Assembly: GCA_020849625.1 (NCBI GenBank)
Contig: JADLFV010000064.1
Span: 27,148 to 91,147, forward strand
Reading direction: 5' to 3'
DNA: 64,000 bases
Source: Phycisphaeraceae bacterium
Lineage (GTDB): Bacteria; Planctomycetota; Phycisphaerae; Phycisphaerales; Phycisphaeraceae
Made by a program: the position numbers and the translations under genes. Shown piece after piece: positions 16,769 through 24,376 of the stretch (position 1 is its first letter; every line of letters starts with the position of its first letter). The notes under the pieces are model-generated. The model was not told the origin of the DNA. It worked only from the letters and a program-made list of their open reading frames with translations, and searched no databases.

Positions 16769-17404
16769 ATGATCCAAATCCCAGTCCATAATCTCAGCGG
16801 CCAGCAGGTAGCCAGCATCGACGTCGATGAGCAACTGCTGGGCGGTGAAGTTCGCCCCGCGCTGCTCAAGCAGGCGTATGTCCGCTACCACGCCAACCGC
16901 CGCCAGGGCTCGGCCGCTACCCGCAACCGCGGCCGCGTCGAGGGATCGACCAAGAAACTCTACCGCCAGAAGGGCACCGGCAACGCCCGCCGCGGCCCCA
17001 TCCGCACCAACATCATGCGCGGCGGCGGCGTGGCCTTCGCCAAACTCCCGCGCAGCTTCCGCCAGGACATGCCAATCCGCATGCGGCGACTGGCCAATCG
17101 CAATGCCCTGCTGGCTAAGGCTGTGGACGGCGAAATCAAGATCATCGACAAGCTCACTTTTGATAAACCCTCGACCAAACAATTCGCCTCACTTTTGACC
17201 GCCCTCAAGATCGACCGCTCCTGTCTGATTGCTCTGGCCGACACCCGCGACAGCACCGCCCGCTCGGCCCGTAACCTCGACAACGTCAGCCTGACCCAGA
17301 TCGACCGGCTCAACGCTTTCGATCTGTTAAACCATCGATACGTGTTGGCCGATCAGGCCGCGTTCGAGGGTTACCTCAACCGGATCAAGGAGGCCGTCTC
17401 GTGA
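16769..17404 (+). CDS. rplD: Large ribosomal subunit protein L4
   Basis: 211 residues. The conserved loop contains RQGSAATRNRGRVEGSTKKL and YRQKGTGNARRGPIRTNIMR, which lines the exit tunnel in the 50S subunit. In E. coli L4 also represses the S10 operon through its leader; whether the hairpin at 15403 does this here is unknown. The last codons overlap the GTG start of rplW by 4 nt, so translation is probably coupled. Confidence 0.97.
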   Translation: MIQIPVHNLSGQQVASIDVDEQLLGGEVRPALLKQAYVRYHANRRQGSAATRNRGRVEGSTKKLYRQKGTGNARRGPIRTNIMRGGGVAFAKLPRSFRQDMPIRMRRLANRNALLAKAVDGEIKIIDKLTFDKPSTKQFASLLTALKIDRSCLIALADTRDSTARSARNLDNVSLTQIDRLNAFDLLNHRYVLADQAAFEGYLNRIKEAVS

Positions 17405-17682
17405 TCGACGCCACCTACGTCATCAAGCGCCCGCTGATCACCGAAAAGACCACCTGGGAGTCAGGCGAGCGCAATCGCTACAGCTTCGAGGTGGCCGCCG
17501 ACGCCCGCAAGGCCGACATCAAGCGGGCCATCGAATCGCTCTACAGCGTCAAGGTGGTCAAGGTGTCCACCCAGATGCGCAAGGGCAAGCTTCGCCGCAC
17601 CCGCTACGGCTACAGCCAGAACCCCGACTGGAAACGCGCCACCGTGCAACTGGCCGAGGACCACAAGATCGACCTGTTCTGA
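17401..17682 (+). CDS. rplW: Large ribosomal subunit protein L23
   Basis: 93 residues from GTG 17401, overlapping the rplD stop (GTGA). It shows YVIKRPLITEKTTWE near the N-terminus and VKVSTQMRKGKLRRTRYGYS in the rRNA-binding loop. It is a 50S protein at the tunnel exit and a docking site for trigger factor and SRP. Length is typical. Confidence 0.97.
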   Translation: MIDATYVIKRPLITEKTTWESGERNRYSFEVAADARKADIKRAIESLYSVKVVKVSTQMRKGKLRRTRYGYSQNPDWKRATVQLAEDHKIDLF

Positions 17683-17686
17683 CAAA

Positions 17687-17737
17687 TAGCCCCGGCCTTG
17701 GCCGGGGTGGTTGAATCCCCCGGCCAAGGCCGGGCTA
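17687..17737. repeat. TAGCC-edged inverted repeat (rplW-rplB)
   Basis: TAGCC plus CCGGCCTTGGCCGGGG, a 9-base spacer, then the reverse complement ending in CTA. Each arm is also a near-palindrome. Confidence 0.75.
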
Positions 17738-17751
17738 AATGAGACCAAACC

Positions 17752-18609
17752 ATGGCCATTCGAACCTACAAACGAACCAGCGCCGGCCGGCGAAACGCTT
17801 CGGTCAATCTCCTCGACGAAGTCACTCGCTCCAAGCCGCAAAAAAGCCTGCTGGAGCCGATGAACGGCAAGGGCGGTCGCAACCATCACGGCGTGATCAC
17901 CTGTCGCTGCACCGGCGGCGGACACAAGCGCCGTTACCGTCGCATCGACTTCCTGCGCCGCAAGGACGACTCGGCCGCCACCGTGATCGGCATCGAGTAC
18001 GACCCCAACCGATCCTGCAACATCGCGTTGCTGGATTATGCCGACGGCGCCAAGACCTACATTCTCGCCCCCCTGGGCGTGCGTGACGGCGATAAGCTCA
18101 ACTCCGGCGACAAGGGCATCGAGCCGCGTCCCGGCAACGCCATGCCCCTGCGAGCCGTGCCCGCCGGCCTGATGGTTCACAACATCGAACTGACCCCGCG
18201 CCGCGGCGGCCAGCTCTGCCGCTCGGCGGGAAGCTACGCTCGCCTGACCAACAAGGAAGGCGACTGGGCCACGCTGGTGTTCCCCTCCGGTGAAATCCGC
18301 CAGGTCTCGCTCGACTGCCGCGTCACCATCGGGCAGCTCGGCAACCTCGACCACAACCGCGTCACCCTCGGCAAGGCCGGCCGCTCCCGCCATCTGGGCA
18401 TCCGTCCCAAGATTCGCGGCGTGGCGACCAACCACCACGACCACCCGCTGGGCGGCGGTGACGGCAAGAGCAAAGGCAATCGTCCGCCCGAATCAAAGAC
18501 CGGCGTCCCGTCCAAGGGCGGGCGCACCCGCAAGCCGGGCAAGCCTTCCAACAAGCGCATCCTCCGCCGCCGCGTGTCCAAGCGCTACGGCCAGTTGAAA
18601 CTGAAATGA
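17752..18609 (+). CDS. rplB: Large ribosomal subunit protein L2
   Basis: 285 residues. It has the conserved GRNHHGVITCRCTGGGHKRR segment, RAVPAGLMVHNIELTPRRGG, and VATNHHDHPLGGGDGKSKGN with the histidine-rich loop near the peptidyl transferase centre. It is a primary 23S rRNA binder needed for subunit association. It is slightly longer than the usual 273-277 residues. ATG 17752 lies 14 nt after the spacer repeat. Confidence 0.97.
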   Translation: MAIRTYKRTSAGRRNASVNLLDEVTRSKPQKSLLEPMNGKGGRNHHGVITCRCTGGGHKRRYRRIDFLRRKDDSAATVIGIEYDPNRSCNIALLDYADGAKTYILAPLGVRDGDKLNSGDKGIEPRPGNAMPLRAVPAGLMVHNIELTPRRGGQLCRSAGSYARLTNKEGDWATLVFPSGEIRQVSLDCRVTIGQLGNLDHNRVTLGKAGRSRHLGIRPKIRGVATNHHDHPLGGGDGKSKGNRPPESKTGVPSKGGRTRKPGKPSNKRILRRRVSKRYGQLKLK

Positions 18610-18617
18610 TTTTCCAT

Positions 18618-18663
18618 TAGCCCCCGGCTCTGCCGGGGGACCCCCGGGCAGAGCCCGGGGCTA
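18618..18663. repeat. TAGCC-edged inverted repeat (rplB-rpsS)
   Basis: TAGCC with stem CCCCCGGCTCTGCCGGGGG and a second inverted arm ending GGGGCTA. The stem sequence differs from the CCTTGG type in neighbouring spacers, but the edges are the same. Confidence 0.75.
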
Positions 18664-18676
18664 AAGGGTAGAACGC

Positions 18677-18967
18677 ATGGCACGATCACTGAAAAAAGGC
18701 CCCTACGTCGATTTGAAGCTCTACCGCAAGGTCGAGAAGCTCAATCAGATGCAGAAGCGCGAACCGATCAAGACCTGGGCCCGCGCCTGCACCATCGTGC
18801 CCGAGTTCGTCGGTCACAGCTTCCTGGTCCACAACGGCAAGCAGTTCCACAACGTGTTCGTCACCGAAGACATGGTCGGTCACAAACTGGGCGAGTTCAG
18901 CCTCACCCGCCTGTTCAAAGCCCACACCACCGGCACCAAGGCGCAGCGCGCAGAGGGCATGGTCTGA
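18677..18967 (+). CDS. rpsS: Small ribosomal subunit protein S19
   Basis: 96 residues: [20 protein letters not shown], then [20 protein letters not shown] and [16 protein letters not shown]. It is a 30S head protein that contacts S13 and the A-site finger. TGATG couples its stop to the rplV start. Confidence 0.97.
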   Translation: MARSLKKGPYVDLKLYRKVEKLNQMQKREPIKTWARACTIVPEFVGHSFLVHNGKQFHNVFVTEDMVGHKLGEFSLTRLFKAHTTGTKAQRAEGMV

Positions 18968-19296
18968 TGCCATACACCAACGTTCATCGCGCCGCACGCA
19001 TCAGCCCCACCAAGGTTCGTCCGGTGGCGGACATGATTCGCGGCAAGAAGTACGCCGACGCTCTGAACATCCTGGCGTTCTCCAAGAAACGCGGGGCGGT
19101 TTATCTGCGGCAGGCCCTGGTGGCCGCTTATCACAACGCCGATCAGGCCGAGGCCGACACCCGCCGCCTGGTGGTCACCGACTGCCGCATCGACAGCGGC
19201 CCGACCATGAAGCGTTTTCAACCCAAGGATCGTGGCCGCGCCCACGCCATCCTCAAGAGGACCAGCCACATCACCGTCACGGTGGATGAAAAATGA
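18967..19296 (+). CDS. rplV: Large ribosomal subunit protein L22
   Basis: 109 residues. It has ARISPTKVRPVADMIRGKKY near the N-terminus and the extended hairpin MKRFQPKDRGRAHAILKRTS that lines the exit tunnel constriction (macrolide region). The ATG overlaps the rpsS stop by one base. Confidence 0.97.
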   Translation: MPYTNVHRAARISPTKVRPVADMIRGKKYADALNILAFSKKRGAVYLRQALVAAYHNADQAEADTRRLVVTDCRIDSGPTMKRFQPKDRGRAHAILKRTSHITVTVDEK

Positions 19297-19301
19297 CCAG
19301 A

Positions 19302-19354
19302 TAGCCCCGGCCTTGGCCGGGGTGGATTCAATCCCCCGGCCAAGGCCGGGGCTA
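19302..19354. repeat. TAGCC-edged inverted repeat (rplV-rpsC)
   Basis: CCCCGGCCTTGGCCGGGG and its inverse around a 13-base spacer; edges TAG and CTA. Confidence 0.75.
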
Positions 19355-19367
19355 TGTGAGAAAACCC

Positions 19368-20072
19368 ATGGGACAGAAAGTTCATCCATTCGGCTTCCGC
19401 GTCGGCATCACCGAAGCCCACAAGAGCCGCTGGTACGCGCCCAAGCAGCTCTATGGGGAGCTGCTGGTCGAGGATCAGAAGATCCGCGATTTCTGCGATC
19501 GCCGCCTCAACCGCCGCGCTCCGTTCGCGGCCGTCAGCGACATCCACATCGAGCGCACCCGCGAAGAACTGAAGGTTCTGATCAAGACCGCTCGCCCCGG
19601 CCTGGTCATCGGCCCCAAGGGCGCCGAGATCGACGCCCTGACTTCCGACTTGCAGCACCTGACTGGCCGCAACGTCTCCATCCACTGCATCGAAATCCAC
19701 AACCCCGACCTCGACGCCAAGCTCATCGGCGAGTCGATCGCCGAGCAGTTGGCCAAGCGGGCCAGCTTCCGCCGCGTCATCAAGATGAAGGCCGAAGCCG
19801 CCATGACCGCCGGGGCCAAGGGTGTCAAGATTCAACTGTCCGGCCGGCTCGGCGGCCATGAAATGAGTCGCAGCGAAGAAATCCGCCTCGGCTCGATCCC
19901 GCTGCAAACCCTGCAGGCCAACGTCGATTATGCCCTGACCGAAGCCCACACCACCTACGGCTCCATCGGCGTCAAGGTATGGGTCTATCACGGCATGTAC
20001 AAGGAACTGGCCGAGGGCGAGGTCGAGTCCAAGGCTGCCGGCGCTCGTCCCCGTGCTCGAGGTCGCCGCTAA
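19368..20072 (+). CDS. rpsC: Small ribosomal subunit protein S3
   Basis: 234 residues from ATG 19368 (MGQKVHPFGFRVGITEAHKS, the canonical start; GTG 19356 upstream is inside the repeat edge and unlikely). The KH domain has GLVIGPKGAEIDAL with the GxxG loop, and the C-terminal half has GVKIQLSGRLGGHEMSRSE. It is a 30S mRNA-entry protein. The tail ends ARPRARGRR. Confidence 0.97.
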   Translation: MGQKVHPFGFRVGITEAHKSRWYAPKQLYGELLVEDQKIRDFCDRRLNRRAPFAAVSDIHIERTREELKVLIKTARPGLVIGPKGAEIDALTSDLQHLTGRNVSIHCIEIHNPDLDAKLIGESIAEQLAKRASFRRVIKMKAEAAMTAGAKGVKIQLSGRLGGHEMSRSEEIRLGSIPLQTLQANVDYALTEAHTTYGSIGVKVWVYHGMYKELAEGEVESKAAGARPRARGRR

Positions 20073-20077
20073 CAATA

Positions 20078-20130
20078 TAGCCCCGGCCTTGGCCGGGGAC
20101 ACCGCAGAACCCCGGCCAAGGCCGGGGCTA
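20078..20130. repeat. TAGCC-edged inverted repeat (rpsC-rplP)
   Basis: CCCCGGCCTTGGCCGGGG type, two inverted arms around a short spacer; edges TAG and CTA. Confidence 0.75.
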
Positions 20131-20155
20131 TATGAACGAGACAGGAACGTAACCC

Positions 20156-20572
20156 ATGCCCTTAATGCCCAAACGAGTCAAGTTCCGCAAGCAGCAGCGC
20201 GGCAAGGTCCGCGGCAATGCTCAGCGCGGCAACTATGTGGCCTTCGGCGAATACGGCCTGCAGGTGCTGGAAACGGGCCTGCTGACCGCCCGACAGATTG
20301 AGGCCGGCCGCGTGGCCGCCCGTCAGTTCGTCAGCCGCGAAGGCAAGCTCTACGTGCGGGTCTTCCCCGACAAGCCCATGAGCAAGAAGCCGTTGGAAAC
20401 CCGAATGGGCAAAGGCAAGGCCGAGCCCGAATACTGGGCGGCCCGCGTCAAGCCCGGGGCGGTGCTGTTTGAGATCACCGGCGTGCCCCGCAACGTGGCC
20501 CAGGAGGCGTTCGTGCGTGTGGCCCACAAGATGCCGTTCCGCTGCCGCTTCATCGAAAGGCGTCACGCTTGA
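20156..20572 (+). CDS. rplP: Large ribosomal subunit protein L16
   Basis: 138 residues: MPLMPKRVKFRKQQRGKVRG, then GEYGLQVLETGLLTARQIEA and MGKGKAEPEYWAARVKPGAV. It is a 50S protein close to the A-site tRNA elbow. A second in-frame ATG at 20165 (MPKRVKF) is possible. Length is normal. Confidence 0.97.
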   Translation: MPLMPKRVKFRKQQRGKVRGNAQRGNYVAFGEYGLQVLETGLLTARQIEAGRVAARQFVSREGKLYVRVFPDKPMSKKPLETRMGKGKAEPEYWAARVKPGAVLFEITGVPRNVAQEAFVRVAHKMPFRCRFIERRHA

Positions 20573-20576
20573 CATA

Positions 20577-20628
20577 TAGCCCCGGCCTTGGCCGGGGATC
20601 GCAACACCCCCGGCCAAGGCCGGGGCTA
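20577..20628. repeat. TAGCC-edged inverted repeat (rplP-rpmC)
   Basis: CCCCGGCCTTGGCCGGGG type filling almost the whole 70-nt spacer. Confidence 0.75.
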
Positions 20629-20642
20629 TGTGAGAGGTTGAT

Positions 20643-20861
20643 ATGGCCATCAAAGCAAAAGAAGTCCACAGCATGAAGGACACGGAGATGGGTGAGGAAG
20701 TCACCCGTCTGCGCAAGCGCCTGCACGAGCTGCGGACCCAGGCATTGACCGAGAAGCTGGAAAACCCGCGGCAGTTGGGCAATCTTCGCCGCGACATCGC
20801 CCGCATCCTCACCGAGCAAAGCGCCCGGAAGTTGAAGCAGAAGCAGGAGACCTCCTCGTGA
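20643..20861 (+). CDS. rpmC: Large ribosomal subunit protein L29
   Basis: 72 residues, two-helix protein. It has the family core VTRLRKRLHELRTQALTEKL followed by the ENPRQLGNLRRDIARILTE segment. It lies near the tunnel exit and contacts L23. Its stop overlaps the GTG of rpsQ by 4 nt. Confidence 0.95.
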   Translation: MAIKAKEVHSMKDTEMGEEVTRLRKRLHELRTQALTEKLENPRQLGNLRRDIARILTEQSARKLKQKQETSS

Positions 20862-21133
20862 GCCAGAGCCAAACGCGCAAGTCGCCCCGTGTCCAGGTGG
20901 GAGTGGTCACCAGCGCCAAGCGCGACAAGACGCGCACCGTGGCCGTGGAGTATCTCCAGCAGCACAGCAAGTACGGCAAGTACCTGCGCCGCCAGGTCAA
21001 GTACCAGGTGCACGATGAAAAGAACCAGGCCAAGTCCGGCGACCGTGTGGAAATTTCGCCGTGTCGGCCTCTGAGCAAGACCAAGAGCTGGCGTCTGGTC
21101 CGCATCGTCGAATCAGCTCCAGCCGAAGCCTGA
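20858..21133 (+). CDS. rpsQ: Small ribosomal subunit protein S17
   Basis: 91 residues from GTG 20858. OB-fold protein with VQVGVVTSAKRDKTRTVAVE, KYGKYLRRQVKYQVHDEKNQ and the SGDRVEISPCRPLSKTKSWR strand. It binds 16S rRNA in the 30S body. Translation is probably coupled to rpmC. Confidence 0.97.
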   Translation: MSQSQTRKSPRVQVGVVTSAKRDKTRTVAVEYLQQHSKYGKYLRRQVKYQVHDEKNQAKSGDRVEISPCRPLSKTKSWRLVRIVESAPAEA

Positions 21134-21138
21134 CCATA

Positions 21139-21176
21139 TAGCCCCGGCCTTGGCCGGGGGCAGCGACGTGTCGCTG
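21139..21176. repeat. Half TAGCC hairpin plus small stem-loop (rpsQ-rplN)
   Basis: One arm only, TAGCC with stem CCCCGGCCTTGGCCGGGG (21139-21160), followed by CAGCGAC-gtg-TCGCTG (21161-21176). It looks like a half-size or decayed form of the element. Confidence 0.65.
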
Positions 21177-21192
21177 TGAGTGGAATCGAACC

Positions 21193-21579
21193 ATGATTCA
21201 ACAAGAAACCAGAGTCGATGTGGCCGACAACACCGGAGCCAAGGTGGCCTACATCATCCGCGTGCTGGGCGGCTCAACGGGGCGCGGCCGCTACACCCGC
21301 CGCACCGCCGGTGTCGGCGACAAGGTGATCTGCTCGGTCAAAAAGTCCCTGCCCGGCAGCGACCTCAAGGCCGGCAGCATCGTCAAGGCCGTGGTGGTCC
21401 GCACCGCGTATCCGACCCGTCGGCCCGACGGCAGCTACGTGAAGTTCGATCGCTCGGCCGTGGTGCTGATCGACGACGAAGGCAACCCGCGCGGCACGCG
21501 CATCTTCGGGGCCGTGGCTCGCGAACTGCGCGAACGCAACTACATGAAGATCGTCTCCTTGGCCAGCGAGGTGGTGTAA
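21193..21579 (+). CDS. rplN: Large ribosomal subunit protein L14
   Basis: 128 residues, a little longer than the usual 122. It has [20 protein letters not shown], the signature around [20 protein letters not shown], and [20 protein letters not shown]. It binds 23S rRNA at the intersubunit face. The next ATG (rplX) is 2 nt after the stop. Confidence 0.97.
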   Translation: MIQQETRVDVADNTGAKVAYIIRVLGGSTGRGRYTRRTAGVGDKVICSVKKSLPGSDLKAGSIVKAVVVRTAYPTRRPDGSYVKFDRSAVVLIDDEGNPRGTRIFGAVARELRERNYMKIVSLASEVV

Positions 21580-21581
21580 CC

Positions 21582-21923
21582 ATGCCCAAGCACGTTCGTA
21601 AAGGTGACCAGGTGATCGTCAACGCCGGCCGCGACAAAGGCCGCACGGGTCAGGTGCTGCGCGTCCTTCCGGGGGCCGACCGCGTCGTGGTCCAGGGCGT
21701 CAACGTCCGCACCCGCAAGCAGCGTCCCAATCAGGCCAACCCCCAGGGCGGCCTGGTCCACAAGGAAATGCCCATTCACCTGTCCAACGTCCAGCCCGTG
21801 GTCGATGGCAAGCCCACCCGTGTCCGCTTCCAGACCAAGAAGAACGGCGCCAAGGTTCGCATCGCCTCCCGCGGAGGCTCGCAACTGGGCCCGGAACTGA
21901 AGAAGGCCGGCAAGAAGAAGTAA
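21582..21923 (+). CDS. rplX: Large ribosomal subunit protein L24
   Basis: 113 residues from ATG 21582. This start is chosen because MPKHVRKGDQVIVNAGRDKG is the canonical KOW N-terminus and it follows the rplN stop directly; the same frame is open upstream through rplN, which is incidental. It is an assembly-initiator protein of the 50S subunit. RPNQANPQGGLVHKEMPIHL is conserved. The tail is lysine-rich (KKAGKKK). Confidence 0.96.
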   Translation: MPKHVRKGDQVIVNAGRDKGRTGQVLRVLPGADRVVVQGVNVRTRKQRPNQANPQGGLVHKEMPIHLSNVQPVVDGKPTRVRFQTKKNGAKVRIASRGGSQLGPELKKAGKKK

Positions 21924-21926
21924 GGA

Positions 21927-21960
21927 TCTCAAGCCTCAAGCCTCAACCCTCAAGGCTCTA
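21927..21960. repeat. Heptamer array, CTCAAGC type (rplX-rplE)
   Basis: Tandem CTCAAGCCTCAAGCCTCAAC followed by CCTCAAGGCTC. One-arm form of the array seen at 16585. Confidence 0.55.
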
Positions 21961-21965
21961 ACACC

Positions 21966-22541
21966 ATGATGCCCCGACTCAAGCAGACATTTCGAGAGCA
22001 GGTGCTCGACAAACTCGAACAGGAGTTTTCCGTCACCAATCGCATGGCCATGCCCTGCCTGGACAAGATTGTCCTCAACGTCGGCGTGGGCAAGTCACTG
22101 GAAGGCACCAAGCTCAATCCCAAGGTCCGCGAGCAGGTCGAGCAGGACCTGGCCAAGATCAGCGGCCAGAAGCCCGTGTTCATCCGTGCCCGCAAATCGG
22201 TGTCCAACTTCAAGGTGCGGGCCGGCTACGAAGTGGCGGCCATGGTCACCCTCCGCGGCGACCGCATGTGGGAGTTCCTCGACCGGCTGATCTCCCTGGC
22301 CATCCCCCGCATCAAGGACTTCCGCGGCCTCAGCGATAAGAGCTTCGACGGACGCGGCAACTACAGCTTCGGTGTCAGCGAGCAGGGCATCTTCCCCGAA
22401 GTTGACATGGCGAACGTCCAGTTCGTGCACGGCATGCACATCACCATGGCGTTCCGCAACAGCAACGATCAGATGTCGCGAGCTTTCCTGCGCGAACTGG
22501 GCTTCCCGTTCGTCCGCGAGGAGGACGCCAAGCGCAACTGA
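21966..22541 (+). CDS. rplE: Large ribosomal subunit protein L5
   Basis: 191 residues. It shows LDKIVLNVGVGKSLEGTKLN, ARKSVSNFKVRAGYEVAAMV and NYSFGVSEQGIFPEVDMANV. It binds 5S rRNA in the central protuberance. ATG 21966 and ATG 21969 are both possible starts. Length is slightly above the usual 179. Confidence 0.97.
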   Translation: MMPRLKQTFREQVLDKLEQEFSVTNRMAMPCLDKIVLNVGVGKSLEGTKLNPKVREQVEQDLAKISGQKPVFIRARKSVSNFKVRAGYEVAAMVTLRGDRMWEFLDRLISLAIPRIKDFRGLSDKSFDGRGNYSFGVSEQGIFPEVDMANVQFVHGMHITMAFRNSNDQMSRAFLRELGFPFVREEDAKRN

Positions 22542-22575
22542 GTAACCTGGCCGCAACCCGGCAATGGAGTTTCGT

Positions 22576-22845
22576 ATGGCCTGTAAATCAACCGCATTAC
22601 GCATGGAACGGATCCGCAAGACCGTGGAGAAATACGCGGAACTGCGGCGCAAGCTCAAGAAGGAAGGTGACTACGCCGGCCTGCAGAAGCTGCCCCGCGA
22701 CGCCAGCCCCACGCGGATTCACAATCTCTGCGCCCTGACCGGACGCAGCCGCGGTGTGTACCGCAAGTTCAAAATCTCACGCATCAAACTGCGTGAACTG
22801 GCCCTGGAAGGCAAAGTCCCCGGGATGAAGAAAGCTTCCTGGTGA
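22576..22845 (+). CDS. rpsN: Small ribosomal subunit protein S14 (zinc-free type)
   Basis: 89 residues from ATG 22576, with GGAG at 22566-22569. It is the long, C-minus type: the core [20 protein letters not shown] lacks the CxxC pairs of the zinc form. It ends [20 protein letters not shown]. It binds the 30S head near S3 and S10. Confidence 0.96.
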   Translation: MACKSTALRMERIRKTVEKYAELRRKLKKEGDYAGLQKLPRDASPTRIHNLCALTGRSRGVYRKFKISRIKLRELALEGKVPGMKKASW

Positions 22846-22850
22846 GCATA

Positions 22851-22902
22851 TAGCCCCGGCCTTGGCCGGGGACGATGACGACCCCGGCCAAGCTCGGGGC
22901 TA
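22851..22902. repeat. TAGCC-edged inverted repeat (rpsN-rpsH), mutated arm
   Basis: The first arm is CCCCGGCCTTGGCCGGGG; the second arm reads CCCCGGCCAAGCTCGGGG, with a changed base pair region. Confidence 0.7.
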
Positions 22903-22924
22903 TGTGAACGGAGACGACCCCCAT

Positions 22925-23323
22925 ATGGCACTCAGTGACACCATCGCCGACATGCTCACGCGACTGATCAATGCCGCGGCCGCCAAGAAGCCCCAGGTGC
23001 GCATCCGCAACTCCAAGATCTGCACCGGCATCGCCAAGGTGCTCAAGGAGGAGGGCTACATCAACGGCTACGACGTCATCGACGACGGCCGCCAGGGCGT
23101 GTTGCGCATTGACTTGAAGTACGGCCCCCACGGCGAGCAGTTGATCCACGCTCTGCGCCGCCAGTCCCGACCCGGTTGCCGCGTTTACAGCAAGGTCGAT
23201 GACCTGCCTCGCCCTCTGGCCGGCATGGGCATCGCCATCGTTTCCACCTCGCGTGGCGTGCTCTCCGACCGCCAGGCCCGCGAGCAGAAAGTCGGCGGCG
23301 AACTGCTGTGCACCGTGGAGTAA
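22925..23323 (+). CDS. rpsH: Small ribosomal subunit protein S8
   Basis: 132 residues from ATG 22925 (MALSDTIADMLTRLINAAAA, canonical). The C-terminal motif GMGIAIVSTSRGVLSDRQAR is diagnostic. It binds helix 21 of 16S rRNA and, in E. coli, represses the spc operon at rplE. The frame is open further upstream through the repeat, but that part is not homologous. Confidence 0.97.
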   Translation: MALSDTIADMLTRLINAAAAKKPQVRIRNSKICTGIAKVLKEEGYINGYDVIDDGRQGVLRIDLKYGPHGEQLIHALRRQSRPGCRVYSKVDDLPRPLAGMGIAIVSTSRGVLSDRQAREQKVGGELLCTVE

Positions 23324-23324
23324 C

Positions 23325-23356
23325 TCAAGCCTCAAGCCTCTAACCTCAAGGCTAAA
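23325..23356. repeat. Heptamer array, CTCAAGC type (rpsH-rplF)
   Basis: CTCAAGCCTCAAGCCTCTAA then CCTCAAGGCT, directly after the rpsH stop. Confidence 0.55.
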
Positions 23357-23359
23357 ACA

Positions 23360-23905
23360 ATGTCACGCATCGGCAAAAAACCGGTCACCATCGAAGGCGG
23401 CGCTTCGGTCAGCGTCAGCGGCCGCACCGTCACCGTCGAGAAAGGCTCGGCCAAGCTCACCTACGAGCACCGCCCCGAGGTCTCCGTCAAGGTTAACGCC
23501 GGCCAGGTCATCGTCGAACGCAAGGACGAGTCCCGAGCCGCCCGCGCTTACCACGGCATGACCCGCGCCCTGATCGCCAACATGGTCAAGGGCGTCACCC
23601 AGGGCTTTGTCAAAGATCTGGAGATCGTCGGTGTCGGCTGGAACGCCCAGCTTCAGGGCAAGACCGTCAAGCTCAACGTCGGGTACGCCGACGCCAAGGT
23701 CGTCGACGTCCCGCCCGGCGTCAAGGTCGAAATCAACGGCCCCAAGATCAAAGTCTCCGGCCCCGACAAGCAGAAGGTCGGCCTGTGTGCCGCCGAAATC
23801 CGTGCCCAGCGCCCGCCCGAGCCCTACAACGGCAAAGGCATCAAGTACGCCGACGAGCACATTGTCCGCAAGCAGGGCAAGGCCTTCGCCGGCACCGCGT
23901 CCTGA
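23360..23905 (+). CDS. rplF: Large ribosomal subunit protein L6
   Basis: 181 residues: MSRIGKKPVTIEGGASVSVS at the start and PEPYNGKGIKYADEHIVRKQ near the end, the family signature. Two alpha/beta repeats bind 23S rRNA near the GTPase centre. Confidence 0.97.
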   Translation: MSRIGKKPVTIEGGASVSVSGRTVTVEKGSAKLTYEHRPEVSVKVNAGQVIVERKDESRAARAYHGMTRALIANMVKGVTQGFVKDLEIVGVGWNAQLQGKTVKLNVGYADAKVVDVPPGVKVEINGPKIKVSGPDKQKVGLCAAEIRAQRPPEPYNGKGIKYADEHIVRKQGKAFAGTAS

Positions 23906-23941
23906 TCCCGTGAACTGAACCTTTGTGGAACGCACAAAGCC

Positions 23942-24298
23942 ATGGACCGCAACCAACTCAAAACCGTCCGCCGCAACCGTCGCCGTCGCGGTCTGCGCAA
24001 ACGCATCATCGGCACCACGCCTCGCCCGCGCCTGGCGGTGTTCCGTTCCAGCAAGCACATTTACGTCCAGTTGATCGACGACATGACCGGCAACACGCTG
24101 GCCTGCGCCGGTTCGCTGGAGGCCGGCCTGGACAAGGGCAGCAATCTCGAGGCTGCCAAAAAGGTCGGCTCCCTGATCGCCCAGAAAGCCCAGGCCGCCG
24201 GCATCTCCCAGGTCGCCTTCGATCGTGGCGGCTTCCGCTTCCACGGCCGGGTCAAGGCCCTGGCCGACGCCGCCCGTGAGGGAGGATTGAAGTTCTAA
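23942..24298 (+). CDS. rplR: Large ribosomal subunit protein L18
   Basis: 118 residues. An arginine-rich N-terminus ([18 protein letters not shown]) is followed by [18 protein letters not shown] and [20 protein letters not shown]. It binds 5S rRNA with L5. Confidence 0.97.
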   Translation: MDRNQLKTVRRNRRRRGLRKRIIGTTPRPRLAVFRSSKHIYVQLIDDMTGNTLACAGSLEAGLDKGSNLEAAKKVGSLIAQKAQAAGISQVAFDRGGFRFHGRVKALADAAREGGLKF

Positions 24299-24304
24299 GC
24301 CATA

Positions 24305-24356
24305 TAGCCCCGGCCTTGGCCGGGGATTGAAATCACCCCGGCCAAGGCCGGGGCTA
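24305..24356. repeat. TAGCC-edged inverted repeat (rplR-rpsE)
   Basis: CCCCGGCCTTGGCCGGGG type with a 12-base spacer between inverted arms; edges TAG and CTA. Confidence 0.75.
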
Positions 24357-24376
24357 TATGAACGGATGGATGAATC